From a virus, in IMG/VR virus record IMGVR_UViG_3300046048_000346, positions 1 to 38,955 of that record: a DNA stretch of 38,955 nt; one strand, given 5' to 3'. The notes below the pieces were generated by a model. The model saw only the letters and a program-made list of their open reading frames with translations, was not told the origin of the DNA and ran no database searches. Position 1 is the first letter of the stretch; the number at the start of each line of letters is the position of its first letter. Made by a program: the position numbers and the translations under genes. Below are positions 22,541 to 29,945 of the stretch, one piece after another.

Positions 22541-22749
22541 GCTTAGACGATCGCACATCAGTCATAGACCCGTACACCGACGCAGATCTTATTGAGGCGC
22601 TGGAAAACGGGCAGCATCGCCGGCAAGTCAACTGGACAGGTGAGTTTGGAATTATGTATCTCGCCGCTCAGCGCCTAAAAGAGCTTCTTGCTGACACTGC
22701 TCCAGTGGACTGTGGAGCAGTCGAAGTGACACTGACGAGGCTTGATTAG
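22537..22749 (+). CDS. Hypothetical early protein (70 aa)
   Basis: A 70-aa protein from the ATG at 22537 (MSLDDRTSVIDPYTDADLIE), with a helical segment EFGIMYLAAQRLKELLADTA. AGGGG lies seven bases upstream and the start overlaps the previous stop (ATGA), so I prefer it to the longer frame. No family recognised. Confidence 0.68.
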   Translation: MSLDDRTSVIDPYTDADLIEALENGQHRRQVNWTGEFGIMYLAAQRLKELLADTAPVDCGAVEVTLTRLD

Positions 22750-22754
22750 CCGAA

Positions 22755-22770
22755 ACCGCAGGGATGCGGT
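22755..22770 (+). other. Small hairpin with GNRA-type loop
   Basis: ACCGCA, loop GGGA, TGCGGT: a 6-bp stem closed by a GNRA tetraloop in the 51-base gap before the SSB-like gene. No T run, so not a terminator. It may stabilise or process the mRNA. Confidence 0.5.
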
Positions 22771-22800
22771 CTGTCACATTAACTTAACAGGAACACGAAA

Positions 22801-23217
22801 ATGGAAGACATTAACCTAGACTCTCTCGTACCGACACAATCCAAGTACCTGACAAAAGAAGACGCAGGCGAGGACGGAATCAACCTGACCATCGCAGGCT
22901 TCAAGATCGAAACGGTGGGACAGGGTGCTGACGCAGATGAACGCTGTGTGCTGCACTTTGCCGAGGCTGAAGTAAAGCCGATGGTCATCAACAAGACCAA
23001 CATGAACCGGATTAAGCACGTCACCAAGGCTGAGACGACCGGACAGGCGTGTGGCAAGCTTATCAACGTGTATAACGATCCAATGGTCGAGTTCGGCGGA
23101 AAGCTCACGGGTGGGCTTAGAATCCGTCCTGCCGCTGAACCGGCAAATCCTGCCGCTGAACCGGCAAAGACACCCGTGCCGCCGGCAGCAGATGATCTGG
23201 GAGATATACCGTTTTAA
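22801..23217 (+). CDS. SSB-like DNA-binding protein
   Basis: A 138-aa protein of a widespread phage family: INLTIAGFKIETVGQ, VLHFAEAEVKPMVINKTNMN and VYNDPMVEFGGKLTGGLRIRP, which likely form an OB-fold-like barrel. A Pro/Ala linker (two PAAEPA units) leads to the acidic tip DDLGDIPF, which matches the protein-docking end of bacterial SSB (DDDIPF). It probably coats ssDNA and recruits host replication and repair proteins. The PolB-type exonuclease gene follows. Confidence 0.75.
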   Translation: MEDINLDSLVPTQSKYLTKEDAGEDGINLTIAGFKIETVGQGADADERCVLHFAEAEVKPMVINKTNMNRIKHVTKAETTGQACGKLINVYNDPMVEFGGKLTGGLRIRPAAEPANPAAEPAKTPVPPAADDLGDIPF

Positions 23218-23221
23218 CCCC

Positions 23222-23290
23222 ATGTCAGAAGAGCGTGAGAATAAACCGCAGGCCTTGCCCCACCTGTCACGCGAAATAGGGGCCACTTAA
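23222..23290 (+). CDS. Possible micro-ORF (22 aa)
   Basis: A short frame, MSEERENKPQALPHLSREIG, in the gap between the SSB-like and exonuclease genes. No good ribosome-binding site. An overlapping GTG frame ends in RPCPTCHAK, a zinc-peptide-like ending. Neither is certain; at most one is real. Confidence 0.25.
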   Translation: MSEERENKPQALPHLSREIGAT

Positions 23291-23302
23291 CTGGAGAACA
23301 TC

Positions 23303-23938
23303 GTGGATCTGAAATTTGATATCGAAACCATTCCTGGCGGCAACCCTGACGAGATCGAGGTCAAGGTGCCGGCCAATTACAAAAACCCGGACGTGATCGA
23401 GAAGTACATCGCTGAGAACCGTGACACAGAGTTCCGCAAGAGGGCGCTTAACGGTCTGACAGGCGAGATCATCTCGATTGCATGGCAGAGGCAGTCTGAC
23501 CCGATTCAGTCGATTACGCGCAATACGGAATGGACTGAAAGGTGGTTGCTGGAGGAATTCTTCGGTGCCATCACGAATTTTGGCGATTTGAAATATCCAC
23601 GCCTCAAGTGGATCGGTCACAACTCCCTGGAGTTCGACCTGCGCTACCTGAAGCAGAGGTGCTGGGTCAATCGCGTCAATCCCGGCGTTATGATCCCGGC
23701 AGACGCTAAACACGGGGATTGGGCATTCGACGTGATGAAGGAATGGGCCGGATGGAAGGGCTACGTCTCCCAGGATGCCCTGTACCGCGCGTTAGGCGGA
23801 CAACCTTACGAGGATGACAGCGTTGATGGTTCAATGGTGTATGACCTCTGGTTGGCAGGGGAATACGACAAGATCCGCGACTACAACATCCGCGACGTTA
23901 AGAAGTTGGCTTTCAACTACGAGAGGTTGACGCAATGA
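23303..23938 (+). CDS. PolB-type 3'-5' exonuclease
   Basis: A 211-aa DEDDy exonuclease of the kind annotated as related to the exonuclease domain of PolB. Exo I is KFDIETIP (Asp6, Glu8), Exo II is WIGHNSLEFDLRYL (Asp112), and Exo III is DYNIRDVK (Tyr194, Asp198), so the catalytic set is complete. The start is GTG with GGAG six bases upstream. It probably trims 3' ends in replication or repair together with the SSB-like protein. No polymerase domain is attached. Confidence 0.88.
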   Translation: MDLKFDIETIPGGNPDEIEVKVPANYKNPDVIEKYIAENRDTEFRKRALNGLTGEIISIAWQRQSDPIQSITRNTEWTERWLLEEFFGAITNFGDLKYPRLKWIGHNSLEFDLRYLKQRCWVNRVNPGVMIPADAKHGDWAFDVMKEWAGWKGYVSQDALYRALGGQPYEDDSVDGSMVYDLWLAGEYDKIRDYNIRDVKKLAFNYERLTQ

Positions 23939-24297
23939 CCAAATCGGAGCTGATCAACCTTTTCCCAGATATCAGCCCGACTGCCATCCAAATCGGGCAG
24001 GACGGAGCAGAAATACGCGGTAAATGGGCGGTAATCACGCCAATGGATGGTATCTGGGACGTATGGCTGTATAACCCAAAAGATCCCTCCAAGGGGCTTT
24101 CTGCGCGCAAGATAACTAATATGCTCAGGTCGATGGAAAGTACCGATAAAACGGACTTAACGGTGCTGGATGGTGAGGCATGGTTCAGGGTATCGGATCA
24201 CCGGGTTATATCGGAGATACGGCATATTATCGGGGTAAGAAAGAAGAGGAGGGTATCTGATGCGGCACTTGCTAACCTCAAAAAAGGGAGCTTCTGA
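23935..24297 (+). CDS. Hypothetical early protein (120 aa)
   Basis: I do not recognise this gene. It encodes a 120-aa protein (MTKSELINLFPDISPTAIQI), with a Trp-rich middle (GKWAVITPMDGIWDVWLYNP) and a basic C-terminal region (IGVRKKRRVSDAALANLKKG). It overlaps the exonuclease stop by four bases (ATGA). It may be a DNA-associated accessory factor. Confidence 0.7.
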   Translation: MTKSELINLFPDISPTAIQIGQDGAEIRGKWAVITPMDGIWDVWLYNPKDPSKGLSARKITNMLRSMESTDKTDLTVLDGEAWFRVSDHRVISEIRHIIGVRKKRRVSDAALANLKKGSF

Positions 24298-24298
24298 T

Positions 24299-24511
24299 AT
24301 GAACCTACCACCAAGTTCAGAACGACTGCTGACCATTCACACCGGCATCCAGGTCGTCAGCCCGGGGGAGTCCGATCGACTCACGGATAAACGTATCCAG
24401 GCACTGGTCTGGATGGACGAGAACCCGTTCGCTAATGCCATGCGCTACAAATTAAAACGACACCTGACTGCGCGTAACTACTCGAATGTGAGGTATTTGC
24501 TGGGAGAGTGA
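24299..24511 (+). CDS. Hypothetical early protein (70 aa)
   Basis: A 70-aa protein, MNLPPSSERLLTIHTGIQVV, with a basic C-terminal helix (MRYKLKRHLTARNYSNVRYL). I place the start at 24299 (GGGAG eight bases upstream). An alternative ATG at 24260 has an excellent AGGAGG site but lies inside the previous gene. Both starts may be used. Family unknown. Confidence 0.62.
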   Translation: MNLPPSSERLLTIHTGIQVVSPGESDRLTDKRIQALVWMDENPFANAMRYKLKRHLTARNYSNVRYLLGE

Positions 24512-24512
24512 G

Positions 24513-25106
24513 ATGAGTCAAAATCATGTGGAAGCATTTCCGCTTTATTGGCCGCCGGGAAGATCGCGAACCAAGCGCCAACAACACGCTGCGTTCCATT
24601 TATCGCTTGCAAAGGCTCGCGATCATTTAATGAACGAAATCAGACTTCTTGGTGGAAAACAACCGATACTGTCTTCTAATCTTAATTTACGGCAGGACGG
24701 TCTGCCATACGCAAATCAGAAAATGCCTGAAGATACAGGTATTGCTGTCTATTTCACATACAAAGGAGCGCAACATTGTTTTGCCTGCGACGATTGGTTT
24801 CGGGTCGAGGATAATATCCGAGCTATCGGCAAAACAATTGAGGCACTGCGTGGCATTTCTCGTTGGGGTACTAGTGACATGATGGAACGAGCATTCCAGG
24901 GGTTTGTTGCGCTTCCAGCGCCAGAGGAAGATCCGTGGTGGTCGATACTCGGATACTATTCGGAATCCGAGGCAATATCTCAGGGTGACTTCGAGGCCCG
25001 TGCAAAAAAACTTATCCAGCAATACCACCCAGACAAAGAATGCGGCGACGAGTGGAAATTTAAGCAGATTATTTCTGCTCGCAATAAAGGAAGGGAGCAA
25101 CTATGA
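24513..25106 (+). CDS. J-domain (DnaJ-like) protein
   Basis: A 197-aa protein. The C-terminal part (residues ~142-197) has a J-domain layout: WWSILGYYSESEA, the helix EARAKKLIQQ and the invariant HPD tripeptide in YHPDK (172-174), then KFKQIISARNKGREQL. J domains stimulate DnaK-type ATPases. The N-terminal ~130 residues (FPLYWPPGRSRTKRQQHAAF) form a conserved phage domain of unknown role. It may direct host chaperones to a replication or assembly complex. Confidence 0.78.
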   Translation: MSQNHVEAFPLYWPPGRSRTKRQQHAAFHLSLAKARDHLMNEIRLLGGKQPILSSNLNLRQDGLPYANQKMPEDTGIAVYFTYKGAQHCFACDDWFRVEDNIRAIGKTIEALRGISRWGTSDMMERAFQGFVALPAPEEDPWWSILGYYSESEAISQGDFEARAKKLIQQYHPDKECGDEWKFKQIISARNKGREQL

Positions 25107-25258
25107 AAGACGACCTCAACGCAGCTCGCGGTATCTTGGTCGGTGTTGTCCTTGGCCTGATTTTCTGGACAGTAATCATCGGTATTGCGATTGCCGGCCA
25201 AGAGCCGGAACCGATTCACGTAATGCGTGACCAGTTTGGGTATAGATTGGGAGAGTGA
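25103..25258 (+). CDS. Small membrane protein (51 aa)
   Basis: A 51-aa protein, MKDDLNAARGILVGVVLGLI, with one transmembrane helix (residues ~11-32: ILVGVVLGLIFWTVIIGIAI) and a short polar tail (EPIHVMRDQFGYRLGE). The start overlaps the J-protein stop by four bases and GGGAG lies upstream. Role unknown. Confidence 0.75.
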   Translation: MKDDLNAARGILVGVVLGLIFWTVIIGIAIAGQEPEPIHVMRDQFGYRLGE

Positions 25259-25259
25259 T

Positions 25260-25616
25260 ATGAGTGATTTAATTGCAACACATTGGGACACGATCTCTGA
25301 CCTTCGGAAAGAGATAAAGCGCCTTCAGGCAGAGCTTGAGCGTCTATCGACAGACAATGTTCAGCACATGGTCAATATCAAGCGTCTTACCGCCGAGAAT
25401 GAGCGCCTTGAAGAAGAACTAAGCAAATGGAAATATATTACTGCTGACTATGAAATATCAGCGGCCCAACAAGAGCATGAAAAACGCATCGAACTGCTTG
25501 AGGCTGAGAACAACCGATTAGCAGAGATAGTGTGCGAAGCGTTTGAGTCCGATGATCCGGGTTCGTTCAAAGAGTGGTGCGATATGAACGGGTACAGGCT
25601 TGACAAGGGAAAGTGA
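25260..25616 (+). CDS. Coiled-coil protein, Ea22-like
   Basis: A 118-aa protein from the ATG at 25260 (MSDLIATHWDTISDLRKEIK), almost all heptad-rich helix (LQAELERLSTD, LTAENERLEEELSKW, AENNRLAEIVCEAFESDD). It ends with FKEWCDMNGYRLDKGK. It resembles the shorter coiled-coil protein at 18298-18534 (shared LTAENERL block). Last gene of the plus-strand operon, meeting the lysis genes tail to tail six bases later, with no clear terminator. Confidence 0.72.
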   Translation: MSDLIATHWDTISDLRKEIKRLQAELERLSTDNVQHMVNIKRLTAENERLEEELSKWKYITADYEISAAQQEHEKRIELLEAENNRLAEIVCEAFESDDPGSFKEWCDMNGYRLDKGK

Positions 25617-25622
25617 TGTGTA

Positions 25623-25916
25623 CTAAGGATTGTTACCATTCCCGCTTTTAATGACCACGGATTCCAACCGATCCATCCTCTTCATCACGGCAGCATTGTG
25701 AGAGTCCATCCTCGAAATGATTTCTCGGCGTTGCTCATCGCGAGAGTGCTTGTTCTCAATTCTCTGAGTTTCCTGCCAGAGTTGCTGCCGCTCCAGAATA
25801 GTGGAGCGGCTTTCGATATTGAATAATCTCATATAGATGTGCGCCAGCATGACTACGATCGGAATCCAAACCCACTCGATTACTTTGAGAAATATACTGT
25901 TGTCAGGGTTTGGCAT
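25623..25916 (-). CDS. Membrane-anchored coiled-coil protein
   Basis: A 97-aa protein, MPNPDNSIFLKVIEWVWIPI, with one transmembrane helix (residues ~9-26, IEWVWIPIVVMLAHIYMRLF) and then a long charged helix (LERQQLWQETQRIENKHSRDEQRREI). The layout resembles DUF2730-type or holin-associated phage proteins. I chose the ATG at 25914-25916; a TTG at 25950-25952 directly after the previous stop is an alternative. Last gene of the late transcript, in the lysis cluster. Confidence 0.65.
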   Translation of the reverse strand: MPNPDNSIFLKVIEWVWIPIVVMLAHIYMRLFNIESRSTILERQQLWQETQRIENKHSRDEQRREIISRMDSHNAAVMKRMDRLESVVIKSGNGNNP

Positions 25917-25952
25917 TCCAATAATTTCCTTCGACTGGGATATTCTTCCCAA

Positions 25953-26261
25953 TCAACATCCTGCCTTAGCCGTTAACGCACGCTTGGCATCTTGGTTAGT
26001 ACACCAGTAATGGTTCGGCAGTTCTGTGCACAAGGACACAAACTCTGCCTCTATTGTCCGGCAGATCCATTCTGCCGATCCCTCATGATGCGCCTGCTCC
26101 ACCAGTTCCAGAATCGTGTTAACCCGGTTTGCGGCCTGCATCTGGATGACCTGCTCACGCGGCGCATGGAGGTGATCCAGGTACAGCGCGCCACCACCGA
26201 TCGCCCCAAGCGAAGTCGCCAGTGCCGCGGCGCTCTTAATTGTTGCTGTCAGTTCCATCAT
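25953..26261 (-). CDS. Hypothetical protein near lysis genes (102 aa)
   Basis: A 102-aa protein with a short hydrophobic N-terminal stretch (AAALATSLGAIGGGALYL, residues ~11-28), then a mostly soluble part with paired cysteines (WICRTIEAEFVSLCTELP, YWCTNQD, AGC) that may form disulfides in the periplasm. It overlaps the Rz1-like gene. Function unknown; probably membrane-attached. Confidence 0.62.
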   Translation of the reverse strand: MMELTATIKSAAALATSLGAIGGGALYLDHLHAPREQVIQMQAANRVNTILELVEQAHHEGSAEWICRTIEAEFVSLCTELPNHYWCTNQDAKRALTAKAGC

Positions 26262-26523
26262 TGAGACTCTCGATTGCCCTTATCTGGCCGAGTAAAATGT
26301 CGATCGTGGCCCGGTCTGCTGCCCACAAGATAGCACCCTCACCCCATGTGATGTCGTCCGGGATGGTCGTCTTCTGATGCTGGATCAGCAGGTCTGACGG
26401 CACATCGACGTACTCATAGACTGTCGGCCCCGGCACCGGCACGGGCCTCTCCACAATCCGTTCCTGCGCGCAGGCAGCGAAGAAGGTCAGGGTTGAAAGC
26501 AACAGCAGCACACGCATCTTCAT
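26236..26523 (-). CDS. Outer-membrane spanin lipoprotein, Rz1-like
   Basis: A 95-aa lipoprotein with signal peptide MRVLLLLSTLTFFAAC, where the Cys of FAAC would be lipidated. It is followed by a Pro-rich stretch (ERPVPVPGPTVYEYVDVP), the typical Rz1 makeup. Its 5' part overlaps the end of the Rz-like gene in another frame by 110 bases, the embedded arrangement known for spanins. It joins Rz across the periplasm and disrupts the outer membrane at lysis. Confidence 0.82.
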   Translation of the reverse strand: MKMRVLLLLSTLTFFAACAQERIVERPVPVPGPTVYEYVDVPSDLLIQHQKTTIPDDITWGEGAILWAADRATIDILLGQIRAIESLNDGTDSNN

Positions 26524-26818
26524 CGATTATCCTCTGGTAAACGGTTCTAACCCGCTCAGGCTTATTCTCGGCGTCTATACGCGCCTCTACGGCGATATCA
26601 CGGGCTTTCTGTGCGGACAGGGCCGTGGACTCCAGTTGCTGTATGCGGCTCTCCAGCGCGCTTGTGGTGGCTTTACGGGTGATCTTCTCGGCCTCGGCAA
26701 TGGATGCCATCTTGTCCGTATTGCAAGCCTCGATCGCCGCGGCCAGCTCGTCACGCTTCCCCATGTAGAGCCATGTCATCAGGATCAGGGCAGCGACAAG
26801 GGCGATCTGCAATTTCAT
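26414..26818 (-). CDS. Inner-membrane spanin, Rz-like
   Basis: A 134-aa protein, MKLQIALVAALILMTWLYMG, with an N-terminal membrane anchor (residues ~3-19) and then a periplasmic helical domain (AEAEKITRKATTSALESRIQ, STALSAQKARDIAVEARIDA). GGAG lies upstream of the ATG at 26816-26818, and the start overlaps the previous stop. It pairs with the Rz1-like lipoprotein for the last lysis step. Confidence 0.85.
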   Translation of the reverse strand: MKLQIALVAALILMTWLYMGKRDELAAAIEACNTDKMASIAEAEKITRKATTSALESRIQQLESTALSAQKARDIAVEARIDAENKPERVRTVYQRIIDEDACAAVAFNPDLLRCLRAGTDCGEARAGAGADSL

Positions 26819-26988
26819 ACCATCTCCATATCTTGCTTGGCATAGATCAGGTTTCTGATCTTTCCGAAGCCACCGGCGCCACCAAGCCTGCGCTCTGACA
26901 GACCCTTCCAGCCACTGACCTGCTTGTATGGCTTGCACATTTTGCAGCCAGCCCGGGCATTCGGATGGCGTTTTCTCTTATGATTCAT
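26815..26988 (-). CDS. Small basic CxxC protein (57 aa)
   Basis: A 57-aa, Arg/Lys-rich protein, MNHKRKRHPNARAGCKMCKP, then YKQVSGWKGLSERRLGGAGG. The NARAGCxMCKP block is common to a group of small phage proteins of unknown role. Its last codons overlap the Rz start by four bases. The 174-aa reading frame running through here in another frame is only an upstream extension of Rz. Confidence 0.75.
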   Translation of the reverse strand: MNHKRKRHPNARAGCKMCKPYKQVSGWKGLSERRLGGAGGFGKIRNLIYAKQDMEMV

Positions 26989-27027
26989 AAAGCCCTAAGC
27001 TCCTTCCTATGCGCCCGCACCCTCGCT

Positions 27028-27153
27028 TCACAGCAGAATCGCACCCACGACAAATCCGGCCACGAACAGCACCGCGCTCGAGTACGGATAGCCCGTAAGC
27101 ACACCGGGAAGATTGGCCTTGACCTGCGCCCATATGATTTTCAGCTTGTCCAT
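27028..27153 (-). CDS. Small membrane protein (41 aa)
   Basis: A 41-aa protein, MDKLKIIWAQVKANLPGVLT, with a C-terminal transmembrane helix (SSAVLFVAGFVVGAILL). The ATG overlaps the stop of the holin-like gene. It may be a second holin, a holin regulator or an antiholin, judging from size and place. Confidence 0.68.
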   Translation of the reverse strand: MDKLKIIWAQVKANLPGVLTGYPYSSAVLFVAGFVVGAILL

Positions 27154-27359
27154 CACGTTCTCTCGTTGACCATGTAGCCCAGAACAAACCCGGCAATAGT
27201 CGCAATGCCACCTTCGAAGCCTGCCGGAACCAGCTCGTACTGCTCGGGATAGAAGATCGCCAGAAGCCCCATCAGGACGCTGGCAACACCACCACCGAGG
27301 GCCACCATTGTCATCTTGGTATTCGGTGCCAGGGATGGTTGATTGTAGGGTGTACTCAT
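27153..27359 (-). CDS. Holin-like membrane protein (68 aa)
   Basis: A 68-aa protein, MSTPYNQPSLAPNTKMTMVA, with two hydrophobic segments (residues ~17-36, MTMVALGGGVASVLMGLLAI, and ~49-64, GGIATIAGFVLGYMV), a two-pass class II-like holin layout. It lies in the lysis cluster downstream of the endolysin gene. It would make inner-membrane holes that let the endolysin reach the wall. Confidence 0.65.
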   Translation of the reverse strand: MSTPYNQPSLAPNTKMTMVALGGGVASVLMGLLAIFYPEQYELVPAGFEGGIATIAGFVLGYMVNERT

Positions 27360-28018
27360 TTCTGAACCCCCGCCTCGTGAATACGCCTGTCGCGCTCTTT
27401 CAGCCTGTCCTCCGCCTCCGCGATCTCGCCGCGCAAAACCTCGCCCTGCTTGTCGATCAGCTCCTTGTTGCCGCCGATAGCATCATCAAGGGCTTGCTTC
27501 CACTCCGCGACCTGAGCCTTGCCGCTCTCGGTCTTCATTCTGACACAAACGTCCTGTCGGTCCCTCCGTGGCACGTCATAAGCAACGGCATTGCGATACT
27601 TTCGGTCGCCGCACAGCAACCTTGCATTTAGCTCGATATCGCGCTCGGTGCTGGCGATCTGGTTCAACCAGCAGGAGGTACTCAAAAACCGAATGCCGAG
27701 AAACCCGCCCTTGTTATCCTCATGACCCCCACCCTGTACGCCAGTGAAACATCCACCGCCTTCTGGAAACATCAACGACAGCGCATAGAACTGACTCGAA
27801 TTCATGCTCACCTGGTCGCCGTTACTGGCATCGGATGACGAGTTCGCCGACTGTGATTGTTCCTGACTCTGTTGCTGATTTTGTGACTGCTCCTGCGTCG
27901 GTGCTGGCGGTTTCTTCATGCTCGTCGCGTTCGCAGTTGATACCAGTAATAGCGCACAGATAAGAAAGCCGATAAATCTAACCCCGAACCCGATCATGCT
28001 CTTTGTCAATCTGTTCAT
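27356..28018 (-). CDS. Exported hypothetical protein (220 aa)
   Basis: A 220-aa protein with an N-terminal signal peptide or anchor (IGFGVRFIGFLICALLLVST, ANA cut site near residue 32). A low-complexity Gln/Ser linker (EQSQNQQQSQEQSQS) leads to a domain with four or more cysteines (GGCFTG, TSCWLN, LLCGDRKY, DVCVRM). The C-terminus is a charged coiled coil (ELIDKQGEVLRGEIAEAEDR). Cys pairs suggest periplasmic folding. It lies between endolysin and holin genes, with an ATGA overlap upstream. Family unknown. Confidence 0.68.
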   Translation of the reverse strand: MNRLTKSMIGFGVRFIGFLICALLLVSTANATSMKKPPAPTQEQSQNQQQSQEQSQSANSSSDASNGDQVSMNSSQFYALSLMFPEGGGCFTGVQGGGHEDNKGGFLGIRFLSTSCWLNQIASTERDIELNARLLCGDRKYRNAVAYDVPRRDRQDVCVRMKTESGKAQVAEWKQALDDAIGGNKELIDKQGEVLRGEIAEAEDRLKERDRRIHEAGVQK

Positions 28019-28392
28019 TTATATAACCTCTTTGGTAACTGCCAGTGAGGGCCGTCCTTGAACGACTTCCAGTCGCCTCCCCACTCGATCACGATGCCAC
28101 AGTCCTGCGCGGCTTTTTTAATGGTAACAGACAGCGTGTCATAGAGAGGCCAATCCCAACGAATCGTGCCGGCAATGTACGGCGCAATATCTACCGCATG
28201 ACCTGTCAGGTGCCTCGACTTCATTGTCTTGCTGGCACCGGCATCAAAAAGTTCCTTCTGCCGCTCGACCGTTCTAAGCCCCTCGATCACAGCGAAATCA
28301 ATCTCGGTTCGCTGAATGGCTGTTGCCATGACAATAATTAAATCCGGGTGAACCCCGATCAGCTTTTCCCTGCTGCGCTTGCCTAAAATCAA
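28015..28392 (-). CDS. M15 peptidase endolysin
   Basis: A 125-aa L-alanyl-D-glutamate/VanY-type endopeptidase. Zinc-binding motifs are SRHLTGHAVD (His61, Asp68) and DGPHW (His116), with Glu103 in IEWGGDW as likely catalytic base, as in T5-type endolysins. The start is TTG (MILGKRSREKLIGVHPDL) fused to the previous stop (TTGA), with AAAGGGGG just upstream; no ATG or GTG fits as well. It cleaves the peptidoglycan stem peptide at lysis. Confidence 0.9.
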   Translation of the reverse strand: MILGKRSREKLIGVHPDLIIVMATAIQRTEIDFAVIEGLRTVERQKELFDAGASKTMKSRHLTGHAVDIAPYIAGTIRWDWPLYDTLSVTIKKAAQDCGIVIEWGGDWKSFKDGPHWQLPKRLYK

Positions 28393-28718
28393 CACAACCC
28401 CCTTTGGCAGTTCCTGTAGACACCTACCCCATGCGCGCTGATTTCCCACAATTGCCACCTAAGTCGCCATCGTTCAGGCAAGGCCCTGGAGATGAAGTAA
28501 TTGCCGACCAGGATCGCACCGAAGTAAACAACCACATCAGAAGTCTCTGGTTGTGGCCCAAGGAATCGTTTTGCGACCGGGCCAGACTCCCATACGTTCG
28601 GCTTGTCCTGTATTCGACTGGTCGTGATCGCATCGGCAATAATCACAACACTGACAGCCACATCCCGATCCGACCAGGTTGCACAGCCGGTAAGAAAGAG
28701 AAGTGGAAGAAATCTCAC
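28389..28718 (-). CDS. Lipoprotein with membrane segment (109 aa)
   Basis: A 109-aa protein with a lipoprotein signal, MRFLPLLFLTGCATWSD, lipobox LTGC with Cys12. A second hydrophobic segment lies near residues 66-80 (VVVYFGAILVGNYFIS). It sits directly before the endolysin gene. It may act in lysis or surface exclusion. Family unknown. Confidence 0.68.
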   Translation of the reverse strand: MRFLPLLFLTGCATWSDRDVAVSVVIIADAITTSRIQDKPNVWESGPVAKRFLGPQPETSDVVVYFGAILVGNYFISRALPERWRLRWQLWEISAHGVGVYRNCQRGLC

Positions 28719-29152
28719 GAGTTCGCATAAGCAGAAAACGAATAAGACCGAATGATCGGGAATCCGTTCTGCTCAGTCTCCGACCCATTGTCGAAAATCT
28801 TGAAGGTGACGGTACACGTCTTGAATTTATCAGGGATCGACTGCGTAATGTAGTAAGCTCGGTTGCTGCTCAGAACCTGCGAAATTCCCGCGTTAGAGGT
28901 TAGCCCACCAGCAGTTACCGTTCCCGAAACATAGAAATCGCTCGCAGTTCCTGATAACAACCACGACCCTATCGACTGCATTGCACCATAGGTCGTGTAT
29001 CGATAGACCATCCCGTCCGAACCAAACAACACACCCGAATAGATTGGTGCGCCGGCAACATCACCCTCATTGGCAAAAGCCGGATCGGCAACAGGGATCT
29101 GGATGGTGTCACCACCTGCACCCCATGTCGATTGTATGAAGTGACTAAGCAT
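28715..29152 (-). CDS. Small tail-associated structural protein
   Basis: A 145-aa beta-rich protein, MLSHFIQSTWGAGGDTIQIP, then APIYSGVLFGSDGMVYRYTT and FYVSGTVTAGGLT. It starts inside the last eight bases of the tail-protein gene (sharing CTATGCTTAG) and has no strong ribosome-binding site, so it is likely translationally coupled. It may form the distal part of the fibre or a fibre tip. Confidence 0.65.
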   Translation of the reverse strand: MLSHFIQSTWGAGGDTIQIPVADPAFANEGDVAGAPIYSGVLFGSDGMVYRYTTYGAMQSIGSWLLSGTASDFYVSGTVTAGGLTSNAGISQVLSSNRAYYITQSIPDKFKTCTVTFKIFDNGSETEQNGFPIIRSYSFSAYANS

Positions 29153-29945
29153 AGGCTTGAGAGTAGTTGCCGTACCATGTCGTGCCGGCATCCCAGGTCA
29201 TTAACGTGACAACATCGATCGCACCCGCACCAACAGAGATCGTCGGCGCAGTTCCGCCGGGCCACTTGACCGATGCCGGCCATGCGACGGTGTAAGCACT
29301 CGCGCCCTGCGTGATCTTGATCACAATCTCACACAGGTTTCCGGTCGGTGACGGGTTGCTCAGAGAGAATGTCGCGTTCTCTGTCAGCGTTACCGTGAAT
29401 GCATTAGCTGACCCACCGGCAATATCGAAGTCGGGGGTTGCCGTTGACTGTGTGACCACGGCGTTGTTAATGCTGTAGTCGGCGAGCTCCGGTCGGATAA
29501 TCTGGTTGTCCTGCATATTGATCGTGGACGAGTGTGTCCTGGCACCAGAGATTGTTTCCGCCGCTGAATTCTTCGCGTAGTTCGCACCAAGGTCTGCAAG
29601 CACCGTCTCAAGCTCTGTCCCGGCGAAGTAAGACCCGGCATCGACAATTGCAATCTCCGACGCGGTTAACGGTGAGTGGATAGGATCGACGTCGTCCAGC
29701 TGCACATCATTCGTGTCAGTAATAATGCACCGGTAGGTGACATCCGGGTCGAGATAGATCGCTGCCCACTGACCACCCGCATCGGCCACGACCGGGTTCG
29801 CGTTGGCTGTACTCAGCGCATTGTCTGAGTAGGTGTTCGCTCTGGTCGTTGTTCCTGTCAGGTAAAAGTTCGCTTTCGCGCCGGCATAAGGTGCCCCGGT
29901 CGAGTCAATGCGAACCGCCTGCGGAATGTAAAATAATCTTGACAT
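29145..29945 (-). CDS. Tail spike/fibre with head-binding type N-terminus
   Basis: A 266-aa protein. The N-terminal ~85 residues (LFYIPQAVRIDSTGAPYAGA, KANFYLTGTTTRANTYSDNA, YLDPDVTYRCIITDTNDV) have the layout of a virion-binding module at the base of phage spikes and fibres. The C-terminal ~110 residues are Thr/Ser-rich strands. It is much shorter than P22 gp9 (667 aa) and lacks a beta-helix depolymerase. Its position after the ejection genes matches gp9. Confidence 0.75.
   Translation of the reverse strand: MSRLFYIPQAVRIDSTGAPYAGAKANFYLTGTTTRANTYSDNALSTANANPVVADAGGQWAAIYLDPDVTYRCIITDTNDVQLDDVDPIHSPLTASEIAIVDAGSYFAGTELETVLADLGANYAKNSAAETISGARTHSSTINMQDNQIIRPELADYSINNAVVTQSTATPDFDIAGGSANAFTVTLTENATFSLSNPSPTGNLCEIVIKITQGASAYTVAWPASVKWPGGTAPTISVGAGAIDVVTLMTWDAGTTWYGNYSQAYA

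Noticed and set aside
22224-25616. Integrase or CI repressor (temperate lifestyle)
   Set aside because: No tyrosine or serine recombinase pattern and no CI-type protease domain seen anywhere; the Cro-like protein alone does not prove lysogeny.
25600-25660. Terminator between the convergent operons
   Set aside because: Only a weak GGGAA/TTCCC pairing with mismatches and a short T run after it; not enough to call.
26978-27211. Minus-strand 77-aa frame
   Set aside because: Overlaps the end of the holin-like gene and the 41-aa membrane gene in another frame; the 41-aa frame has a stop/start overlap and a clear membrane helix.
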